Shown: piece after piece, positions 43,674-50,275 of the stretch
How the letters are laid out: every line of letters begins with the position of its first letter
How positions within the stretch are numbered: position 1 is the first letter of the stretch
NCBI GenBank assembly: GCA_963837365.1
Contig: CAWIMW010000001.1
Span: 310,001 to 374,000 of the forward strand
Direction of reading: 5' to 3'
DNA length: 64,000 nucleotides
Source of the DNA: CAWBXL01 sp963837365
GTDB lineage: Bacteria > Acidobacteriota > Terriglobia > Terriglobales > Acidobacteriaceae
Program-made: the position numbers and the translations under genes
The notes under the pieces: generated by a model
Told to the model about the DNA's origin: nothing
What the model saw: the letters and a program-made list of their open reading frames with translations, nothing else
Databases searched by the model: none

Positions 43674-44420
43674 GTGAAACCGAGGAAAAAGCGGGAAACT
43701 GCTCCCAAGACCATAGATCGTAGCGCTAAGCGCGTGCACGTCGCCTTGCCTATTCGCATCACCTATTGGGACCAGGATAAGAAGCCGGGCCTGGAAATGG
43801 CCTGTACCTACGATATTTCCGCCCACGGCGCGAGGATTTCCAGCCTGCGTTTCGTAAATCAAGCCGGAGAAATTGTCGCTGTTGAGCGTGGCCGCAACAA
43901 GGCCTACTGCCGCGTGGTGTGGGTCGGGGACGAGAAATCCAAGCTTCATGGGCAGGTTGGGCTGGAGTGTGTTGAGCCGGACCGAAACCTGTGGGAATCC
44001 GAACTCCGTGACATGGACAATGTCTACGAGAAGGTTGAGAAAACTGCTAGCCCTTCAAAGTCTGCGTTAGCCGGCAATCGCCGCCGTAGAGAGCGGGTTC
44101 CAATAGAAGGGACCGCCGAAATTGTTAAGTCAGACAGCATCGCACTGAATGGTGGTCAGCAGGCGGAACTCAGAGATTTATCGGAGATCGGCTGTCTGGT
44201 GAAGACCAAAGAAGTCTTGATTCCCGGAACCGATATCAAGCTGGTAATTAAAGTCGCCAACTACGACCTGGCCTTGAAAGGAAAGGTCAAACACGCGGCT
44301 GATCTAGGGGTAGGAATCGAGTTCGCCCAGATCCGCAAATCAGACCGCCAGACCCTGAAATTCCTGATAGAAAAACTGAAAGAACAGAAGCTCGAGGAAA
44401 TACTGGAAGTCGAAGTTTAG
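43674..44420 (+). CDS. Tandem PilZ-domain protein
   Basis: A 248-residue protein with two PilZ-like halves. The first (about 18-110) has RSAKRVHVALPIRITYWD and TYDISAHGARIS; the second (about 135-235) has RRRRERVPIEGTAEIV and RDLSEIGCLV. The second half keeps the RxxxR-type arginines and D-S-x-x-G; the first is more divergent (DISAHG). A lysine-rich C-terminal helix follows. GTG start at 43674. Likely a c-di-GMP-responsive protein; the partner is unknown. Confidence 0.8.
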   Translation: MKPRKKRETAPKTIDRSAKRVHVALPIRITYWDQDKKPGLEMACTYDISAHGARISSLRFVNQAGEIVAVERGRNKAYCRVVWVGDEKSKLHGQVGLECVEPDRNLWESELRDMDNVYEKVEKTASPSKSALAGNRRRRERVPIEGTAEIVKSDSIALNGGQQAELRDLSEIGCLVKTKEVLIPGTDIKLVIKVANYDLALKGKVKHAADLGVGIEFAQIRKSDRQTLKFLIEKLKEQKLEEILEVEV

Positions 44421-44484
44421 GCCACGGATCTACATGGATAAACACGGGTTTTTTCATCCCTGTGCATCCGTGAAAATCCGTGGC
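44421..44484. repeat. CCACGGAT word-like inverted repeat
   Basis: GCCACGGATCTACATGGATA and on (44421-44448) faces CCCTGTGCATCCGTGAAAATCCGTGGC (44458-44484), imperfectly complementary over about 27 positions with a TTTTTTCAT loop. It starts directly after the tandem-PilZ stop and ends 9 bp before the convergent rplS stop, so it may act as a terminator for either gene. Confidence 0.72.
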
Positions 44485-44492
44485 TAAGCTTT

Positions 44493-44873
44493 TTAGGAGG
44501 TAACCGCTTCCGGAGCTGCCACAACCTCGCGTTCCACATCCTTCAGACGAGCAGCCTTGCCACGTAGATTGCGCAGATAATAAAGTTTCGCGCGGCGGAC
44601 TTTGGAGGGCTTCACCACGTCAACCTTATCCACAACTTTGGAAGCGATGGGGAAGATACGTTCGACGCCGTGGCCGAAGCTGATCTTGCGCACGGTGAAG
44701 CTGGCCTGTGGGCCACGGGTCTTGGCGATGACTACGCCTTCAAATGCCTGGAGGCGCTCTTTGTCGCCTTCTTTAATCTTCACCTGCACGCGGACGGTGT
44801 CGCCGGGGACGAAATCAGGAATGTCTGTGCGCTTGGTTTTGGCTAAAAGTCTTTCGATGATCAGGTTCGACAT
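44493..44873 (-). CDS. rplS: 50S ribosomal protein L19
   Basis: A 126-residue protein: IPDFVPGDTVRVQVKIKEGDKERLQAFEGVVIAKTRGP, FTVRKISFGHGVERIFPIASKVVDKVDVVKPSKVRRAKLYYLRN. It has the standard length plus a short C-terminal tail. It is located at the 30S-50S interface of the ribosome. Last gene of the rpsP-khpA-rimM-trmD-rplS operon, 11 bp after trmD. Confidence 0.97.
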   Translation of the reverse strand: MSNLIIERLLAKTKRTDIPDFVPGDTVRVQVKIKEGDKERLQAFEGVVIAKTRGPQASFTVRKISFGHGVERIFPIASKVVDKVDVVKPSKVRRAKLYYLRNLRGKAARLKDVEREVVAAPEAVTS

Positions 44874-44884
44874 GTTCGTGTCCT

Positions 44885-45688
44885 CTAAATTTCTTTGCCC
44901 GTGATCTGGGCCAGCAATTTCTTGTCTTCTTCGTTCAAGGCCGCCTGGTCAACCAGGTCGGGCCGGTTTCGCAAAGTCTTCTGCAACGCTGTGCGGCGTC
45001 GCCAGCGCCGGATTTCGTCGTGGTTTCCGGCAAGCAAAACTTCCGGGACCGGCATGCCACGAAAATCCGCGGGACGCGTGTAGTGCGGATAATCCAGCAA
45101 TCCACCGGAGCCGCAAGTAGAATCCGCCCCGTTACGCGGCTGGGATTCAGCCCGCACCGTAAATGACTCCTGCTGGGTGGAAGCTGCGTTCCCCACGGCT
45201 CCCGGAATCAGCCGTGTGATCGTATCCACAATCACCGCCGCGCCTAATTCTCCGCCGCTCAAAACGTAATCGCCGATGGAAAGCTCGCGATCAGCCAAGT
45301 ATTCGCCGACCCGCTCGTCCACACCTTCATACCGGCCGCAGATCAGGATCACGTGATCCAGTTCAGCGATCTCGCTGGCCTCTGTCTGATCAAAGCGCTT
45401 GCCCTGCGCCGACAGCAGAATCACACTCTGTTTCGTGCCGGCACGTTGATCCCGCGAACCCACGTTCAACGTCTCAATACATTCAAAGATCGGTTCCGGC
45501 TTGAGCACCATGCCCTCGCCGCCGCCGAAAGGGCGGTCATCCACGGTGCGATGTTTGTCATGCGCAAACGCCCGCAGATCGTGTACTGCTATTTCCGCCA
45601 GACCAGCTTCCCGCGCCCGGCGGACAATCCCATAATCCAGCGGCCCACGAAAGAAATCGGGAAAGATCGTTAAGATATCGATCTTCAT
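44885..45688 (-). CDS. trmD: tRNA (guanine-N1-)-methyltransferase
   Basis: A 267-residue SPOUT-fold enzyme: MKIDILTIFPDFF, DDRPFGGGEGMVLKPEPI, LICGRYEGVDERV and the trefoil-knot region IGDYVLSGGELGAAVIVDTITRLIPG, then YPHYTRPADFRG and IRRWRRR. It forms m1G37 in tRNAs to prevent +1 frameshifting. It is separated from rimM by a long hairpin, unusual for this compact operon. Confidence 0.97.
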   Translation of the reverse strand: MKIDILTIFPDFFRGPLDYGIVRRAREAGLAEIAVHDLRAFAHDKHRTVDDRPFGGGEGMVLKPEPIFECIETLNVGSRDQRAGTKQSVILLSAQGKRFDQTEASEIAELDHVILICGRYEGVDERVGEYLADRELSIGDYVLSGGELGAAVIVDTITRLIPGAVGNAASTQQESFTVRAESQPRNGADSTCGSGGLLDYPHYTRPADFRGMPVPEVLLAGNHDEIRRWRRRTALQKTLRNRPDLVDQAALNEEDKKLLAQITGKEI

Positions 45689-45703
45689 CGCTGGAAAACC
45701 TTA

Positions 45704-45793
45704 AAAGCTTAAACCACAGAGGACACAGAGTTGCACAGAGGAACCACCGTGAAACCTCTGTGTAACTCTGTGTTCTCTGTGGTTCAAGCTTTT
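45704..45793. repeat. Long CACAGAG-word hairpin between rimM and trmD
   Basis: Left arm 45704-45741 (contains AAACCACAGAGGACACAGAG) and right arm 45755-45793 (contains CTCTGTGTTCTCTGTGGTT) are complementary over about 38 bp with three mismatches, all C/T transitions that largely become G-U wobbles in RNA. The loop is 13 bases. The right arm overlaps the last codons of rimM. Transcripts of the operon would carry this stem. Confidence 0.85.
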
Positions 45794-46317
45794 GACTTCC
45801 TTTGCGCCAATTTCTCTTCGTCGGTCAGCGGCGCATTCACATCCAGCAGCCCTTCGGGCAACTGCATCTCAATCCGTCGCTGTGCTACATCTACTTTCTT
45901 TAAGTATGCTTCAGCGTAAGGAATTTCGTAAGCCGTCGTCCCCGAATTCACAATCAGCAGCGGCGCTTCACCGGCTGACAGGTGTACATCAGCAATCGTA
46001 CCAACCTTACGATCACCATCAAAAACTACGCAGCCGGCCAAATCGCTGATGTAGCTCCAACCCGGCTCAAGCTCGGCTCGTTGCTCCCGCGGAACCTGCA
46101 ACTCACAACCGGCCAACTCTTCCGCGTCGGAGATCGAATCTACTCCAACCAACTTCAGGACCAGCAGCCCCTTATGCGGCCAAAGTTCCTCAACTTCCAA
46201 CTCCCGTCGCAAGCCATCCTGCGCCAAAGCCGATAACTTCATCCCCGGTACAAACCGGTCAGGCACATCACTGTAAGGCTCAACCGCAACTTCGCCGCGA
46301 CGCCCCTGCGTCTTCAC
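45784..46317 (-). CDS. rimM: Ribosome maturation factor RimM
   Basis: A 177-residue product starting at GTG 46317: KTQGRRGEVAVEPYSD, ELEVEELWPHKGLLVLKLVGVDSISDAEELAGCELQVPR, and a PRC-barrel C-terminal domain with LAGCVVFDGDRKVGTIADV and EIPYAEAYLKKVDVAQRRIEMQLPEGLLD. It assists 16S rRNA 3'-domain maturation. The conserved first strand (FITLARVV) is encoded just upstream of this GTG but has no canonical start codon in frame, so the true start, or a small assembly error, is unresolved. Confidence 0.9.
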   Translation of the reverse strand: MKTQGRRGEVAVEPYSDVPDRFVPGMKLSALAQDGLRRELEVEELWPHKGLLVLKLVGVDSISDAEELAGCELQVPREQRAELEPGWSYISDLAGCVVFDGDRKVGTIADVHLSAGEAPLLIVNSGTTAYEIPYAEAYLKKVDVAQRRIEMQLPEGLLDVNAPLTDEEKLAQRKSKA

Positions 46318-46361
46318 AACTCGCGCCAGGGTGATGAACTCACCGCCTTGCCCTGAATCAC

Positions 46362-46613
46362 TTATTCGATGATCTCCAGCACATAGTGCTTGTTCTGCTT
46401 CAAACTCGCCGCGCCCAACAAAGTCCGCAAGGCCTTGGCCGTGCGGCCATGCCGGCCGATCAGCTTGCCGACTTCATTCTCCGCGACCTCAACTTCAATC
46501 ACGGTGTCGCCATTTTCTTCGACCACTTCCACAAACACCTGGTCCTGCACATCACAGATCGCCTTGGTGATCTGCTCCACCAATACCCGCACATCTCCAG
46601 TTGCTTCACTCAT
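46362..46613 (-). CDS. khpA: KH-domain RNA-binding protein KhpA
   Basis: An 83-residue single KH domain with the GxxG loop in VGKLIGRHGRTAKALRTLLGAAS and a preceding acidic strand (GDTVIEVEVAENE). KhpA (YlqC) binds RNA, often together with KhpB/Jag, and is usually encoded between rpsP and rimM, as here. ATG 46613. Confidence 0.93.
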   Translation of the reverse strand: MSEATGDVRVLVEQITKAICDVQDQVFVEVVEENGDTVIEVEVAENEVGKLIGRHGRTAKALRTLLGAASLKQNKHYVLEIIE

Positions 46614-46652
46614 GAGGGCTCCTGAATGTCAGGTGAGAAGGTACGCGCCAGA

Positions 46653-46907
46653 CTAGGCTACGGAAGCAGCGGCAGGGGCTGACTTCGTCAGCAGTTTGCC
46701 AACACGATCGGACAGCTGTGCGCCCTTCGACACCCAGTAATCAATCCGTTCACGCTTCAGGTTAATGCTAGTTGGATTGGTGCGGGGATTATAAGTCCCG
46801 ACCACTTCCACCGGACGCCCATTGCGCGCCCGCGCCTTCTCAATCACCACCACGCGGTAGTGCGGTTGTTTACGCGCACCTACGCGCGCCAGTCGAATCA
46901 TTAACAC
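46653..46907 (-). CDS. rpsP: 30S ribosomal protein S16
   Basis: An 84-residue protein: MIRLARVGARKQPHYRVVVIEKARARNGRPVEVVGTYNPRTNPTSI, then WVSKGAQLSDRVGKLL. A GTG at 46907 and an ATG at 46901 (MIRLARVG) are both possible starts; AGGA lies 10 or 16 bases upstream respectively. First gene of the operon. Confidence 0.95.
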   Translation of the reverse strand: MLMIRLARVGARKQPHYRVVVIEKARARNGRPVEVVGTYNPRTNPTSINLKRERIDYWVSKGAQLSDRVGKLLTKSAPAAASVA

Positions 46908-47027
46908 GAGAGATTATCCTTTGTTCCGGAAAGTCCGGCGGGGTAAAGCCAAACCATTATTATGCCGGAGGTTAGGCGGATTGACAAGGGGAGGATAAGG
47001 GGCTGCACCATGGAAATTCAAATAAAA

Positions 47028-47891
47028 TCAGCAACTTGAACCGCCTCCAGAATAGACCATGACCAAATGCCCCTCCCTAAAGCCGTAGATTCGATACGAG
47101 TGTGTTTCGGGATCACTCACCGTTGTAATCAAGAAGTCACGCCCGCTCTTAAGCCGAATGGTTCCGATTACACTCTCCTCTTCGTCGACCATGTTTTTCT
47201 TCCAGTGGAGAGTCTGAAATTGATCTTGCTCAATAGTGCCAATCACGAAGACAAATTGTGCTCGTTCATCCGGACTCGCGAAGTCTGAGTATGCCCTTTG
47301 AACGACGACTACGTCGTGACCTTCCAGCCGTATTCCTATAAATCGTAATCTTCGCGTGGAATCAAGTTTCTTAGGTATTAAACGGGCGAGACTTCGCTGG
47401 ATTATTGCGATTTCGTGCTTGTCAAGATTTCTAAATGGTTCAGCATCTTCGAACATCTCAGAGGAACTGGCCGCAATGGCTGAGTTCGCGATTGATGAGC
47501 CAGAATAGGTTCCCTTTCCAACAAAGTCGTAACACTCATTCAGGGTGGCAGGGGCAGCGTTAATAGTTGCGCCTTTACCACCAGGGCTGATTACGGTGTA
47601 TGAGTGCGTCTTGCTGAGATACTCGCGCTCAAACTTCCGGCATCCTTTTCCACCTGGCGCACACGGGACATTCTTCCACTCACCCGCGGACGTGAGACGA
47701 ACCATAGGCTCCACAGCAATCCTGCCTTGTCTTAGCCTATTACTAGGACCTATCCCCCCAGCGAGCAGTGACTGATCTCGCGCTACAGCAGCGAGCATAA
47801 TGTCAGGACTTTGGGCAGGTGCAGGCACAGATTGTTGAGCCGGAGCAGTCGTTATTACTCCCAAAAGAAAACAGCTTACGACTCGCCGCAT
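47028..47891 (-). CDS. Secreted hypothetical protein
   Basis: About 287 residues from ATG 47891, preferred because a signal peptide (MRRVVSCFLLGVITTAPAQQ) begins there and GGAG lies upstream; the longer frame runs through a non-coding repeat. The mature part has CAPGGKGCRKFEREYLSKT, Cys residues that could pair, and a C-terminal FLITTVSDPETHSYRIYGFREGHLVMVYSGGGSSC. No family recognised. Probably periplasmic. It is a single gene beyond rpsP on the same strand, 121 bp away. Confidence 0.65.
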   Translation of the reverse strand: MRRVVSCFLLGVITTAPAQQSVPAPAQSPDIMLAAVARDQSLLAGGIGPSNRLRQGRIAVEPMVRLTSAGEWKNVPCAPGGKGCRKFEREYLSKTHSYTVISPGGKGATINAAPATLNECYDFVGKGTYSGSSIANSAIAASSSEMFEDAEPFRNLDKHEIAIIQRSLARLIPKKLDSTRRLRFIGIRLEGHDVVVVQRAYSDFASPDERAQFVFVIGTIEQDQFQTLHWKKNMVDEEESVIGTIRLKSGRDFLITTVSDPETHSYRIYGFREGHLVMVYSGGGSSC

Positions 47892-48301
47892 GGCTTTGCT
47901 CCGGGTAGAGACTGTTACGGTAGGTGCAGTATATACCGTGGCCGGGACAGCAGATTCCTCCTCTTCGCTACGCTCATCGTCGAAATGACAAATTGGGTTG
48001 GGTTTCTTCCGCAAGGTTGGATGTCACATTGGTGGCGCTTTACATGTGGGGAGTCGCGGTCCGCGTCATCTATGCTTTCTTATACTTGTGACCTAAACTT
48101 CCCGGATTTTACCCCTAGATTTCTTCTTACAATCTGAGGCTTACGAGGTTTTAGCTTGGGACTATTAAAAACAGAAGCGAAATCTCATTTCTAAGTCAAA
48201 GCCCGGCCTAAGACCGTCACTTTCCACATCAATTCTTTCCTATCAAGCAACCAACGCAAGATAGGCGGTGTTCGTACGTTCAGTGCATGGGGGCACACCC
48301 G
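47892..48301. other. Intergenic region with solo arm of the tmk-holB repeat
   Basis: About 410 bp between divergent genes. At 47950-47992, GCAGATTCCTCC and, 24 bases later, TCGAAATGACAAA repeat the right arm of the element at 37784-37836. GTTCGTACGTTC at 48270-48281 resembles the TetR operator at 10 of 12 positions but is not palindromic. No gene is supported. Confidence 0.6.
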
Positions 48302-50275
48302 ATGAAGATTTCAAAACTGCTGTTCTTTTGGCGAAGTTCAAGACTGTTTCTGGGCCTGGTCGTATGCATGTTTTTTCACATCGGCGCGACAGCGTTCGCG
48401 CAGGACACCCACGCCGGCGGCTGGGTGGTCATTCCAGTAGAGGAGTACCGGCAACTCCACAACAAGGCATATCCGGTCGAGCCCGAGCGCGAGCCGCCGC
48501 CGGTCGCGGCCACGCTGACCCGCGTCGAGTACGACTTACGGGCATCGGGAGACGTCGCCCGAGGCAAGGCGAATCTCACCGTAGATGTGCTGAAGGACGG
48601 CTGGGTGAGAGTTCCAGTTCCATCTGGCCTTTTAGTGCAGGAAGCCCGGCTAGACGGAAAGCTGGTCTCGCTGGTCCCTTCGGCCCCCGGAAAAGGCGGG
48701 AGCCAGCTTTCGGCGTTGCTGCCGCACGCCGGTCGGTTCGTTCTTTCGCTGGATGTCGTTTTACCGGTGGCTTCGGGTGCGGGAAATGAGAGCGTCTCGT
48801 TCCCCACGGCGGAGGCTGGGGCAACCCGCGCCTCAATCCAGCTTGCTCGCAATGGGGTGGATACGCGAGTCAGCGGCGGCCTTCTGCTGGAGAAATCTGA
48901 ATCTGCCGCGGACAGCAAATGGGTGGCTTACGCACAAGGCAATCAGCCGCTGGTATTTACCTGGAGGCGGAAGACGGAAGACCATCGCGCCACTTTGCCA
49001 TTGCGCTACCGAGGAGAGCTGACCCAACTGGTCAGCCTCGGCGAAGATTCCACAACGGTCTATGCAGAGGCCAACCTCGAAATCGTGCAAGGCGTTGCCA
49101 ACGAAGTAAAGATCCAGCTTCCCGACAAAGTCACCATCAACCAGGTTTCCGGCGCGATGGTGGCGGACTGGGAAATGAAGGACGGCGCGCTCTCGGTGAT
49201 TTTTCTTGAGCCTGTTGAGCACACGGTGCGCTTCACGCTCAATGGCGAAATCCGTCTGCCGCGCGAAGGGCTGATCGAGATTCCCATGCTGCGCCTGATA
49301 GGTGACGAGCGCGATACCGGCGGAGTCGCAGTTGAAGTGCTGGGCGCAGGCGAAATCAAAGACATCAAGTCGCAAGGACTGGAAGATGCCGACGCTTCCG
49401 ACTTGGGAGAAATGGTTGCCAGCCGCCAATCTCCGTCACTGGCGGCATTTCGCTACCGTGTGAGGGGAACGCCGACTGCGCGGTCCCTTTCAGTGAACGT
49501 CGCCCGTTACACTCAGCAAGCCGTGCTCATGGCCAATATCGAAGAGGCGCGCTACGACGTGCTGATGAGTGACGACGGAAAAATTCTGACTCTGGCGCGC
49601 TATGCAGTCCGCAACAACCAGCGGAATTTTGTGAAGATCACGCTGCCTCCCGGCGCAACCGTGTGGAGCGCTTCCTTAGCCGGCAAACCGGCCAAGCCGG
49701 GGCAGGCGCCCGATGGCAGCTTATTGCTTCCGCTGGAGAAAGCGCACGGGGGAGAAGACACGCCAGTTTTCCCGGTGGAAATCCTCTATGTCAGCAAAGC
49801 AACAAACTGGGGCGACAAAGGGAAAGTCCGGCTGACCTTACCTTCGCTCGATCTGCCTGTCTCTCGCACCGGGCTGCTGCTTTACTATCCACCGCTTTTT
49901 CAGGTCACGGCGGACACGGGTGCATTTCGCACCGAGGCGTACGCGGCTCCATCTTCGGAAGCTTTCAGCCCTCCAGCGCCACCACCACCGCCACCGCCGA
50001 TGGGAGGTCCCGCCATCATTCATGGGAACGCGAAGGAGTTTGACCGCACCGAACAATTTGCCTTCAAGGCTAAGGATGATAAGACCACACAAGCTCTCTT
50101 GGACAAGTACCGCGCTAAATCTGCGGGGGGAAAGGTCGCCGGAATCTTGCCGGTCGGTATTTCGTTCCCGGTATTCGGGCCTTCCACGTTTCTGGTATCC
50201 GAACTGACCGCTGAAAATCAGGCCCCAGTGGCAGATTTTACCTATCAAAAAGAGAAGAAGAGAGGCTCGCGATGA
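48302..50275 (+). CDS. Large secreted beta-rich protein, first of a tandem paralogous pair
   Basis: About 657 residues from ATG 48302 (GGGGG 8 bases upstream; ATG 48287 also in frame). Signal peptide (LVVCMFFHIGATAFAQ), then WVVIPVEEYRQLHNKA, a long series of beta-strands, and a Pro-rich run (PPAPPPPPPPMGG, about 555-567) before a C-terminal segment ending SELTAENQAPVADFTYQKE. The order of segments parallels the next gene (EYxxL near the N-terminus, LPAGASIxSA-like strand, SLPxLDxPxS, final Phe-Tyr-Lys strand). No enzymatic motif is visible. The stop overlaps the next ATG by 4 bases, so the two are co-translated. Function unknown. Confidence 0.8.
   Translation: MKISKLLFFWRSSRLFLGLVVCMFFHIGATAFAQDTHAGGWVVIPVEEYRQLHNKAYPVEPEREPPPVAATLTRVEYDLRASGDVARGKANLTVDVLKDGWVRVPVPSGLLVQEARLDGKLVSLVPSAPGKGGSQLSALLPHAGRFVLSLDVVLPVASGAGNESVSFPTAEAGATRASIQLARNGVDTRVSGGLLLEKSESAADSKWVAYAQGNQPLVFTWRRKTEDHRATLPLRYRGELTQLVSLGEDSTTVYAEANLEIVQGVANEVKIQLPDKVTINQVSGAMVADWEMKDGALSVIFLEPVEHTVRFTLNGEIRLPREGLIEIPMLRLIGDERDTGGVAVEVLGAGEIKDIKSQGLEDADASDLGEMVASRQSPSLAAFRYRVRGTPTARSLSVNVARYTQQAVLMANIEEARYDVLMSDDGKILTLARYAVRNNQRNFVKITLPPGATVWSASLAGKPAKPGQAPDGSLLLPLEKAHGGEDTPVFPVEILYVSKATNWGDKGKVRLTLPSLDLPVSRTGLLLYYPPLFQVTADTGAFRTEAYAAPSSEAFSPPAPPPPPPPMGGPAIIHGNAKEFDRTEQFAFKAKDDKTTQALLDKYRAKSAGGKVAGILPVGISFPVFGPSTFLVSELTAENQAPVADFTYQKEKKRGSR

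Noticed and set aside
47892..48014. N-terminal extension of the hypothetical protein (CHFDDERSEEEESA)
   Set aside because: The peptide is a translation of the non-coding repeat arm at 47950-47992; a signal peptide starts at 47891.
48270..48281. GTTCGTACGTTC as a fifth TetR operator
   Set aside because: Ten of 12 positions match but the palindrome is broken and the downstream gene has no link to the regulon; kept only as a weak note.
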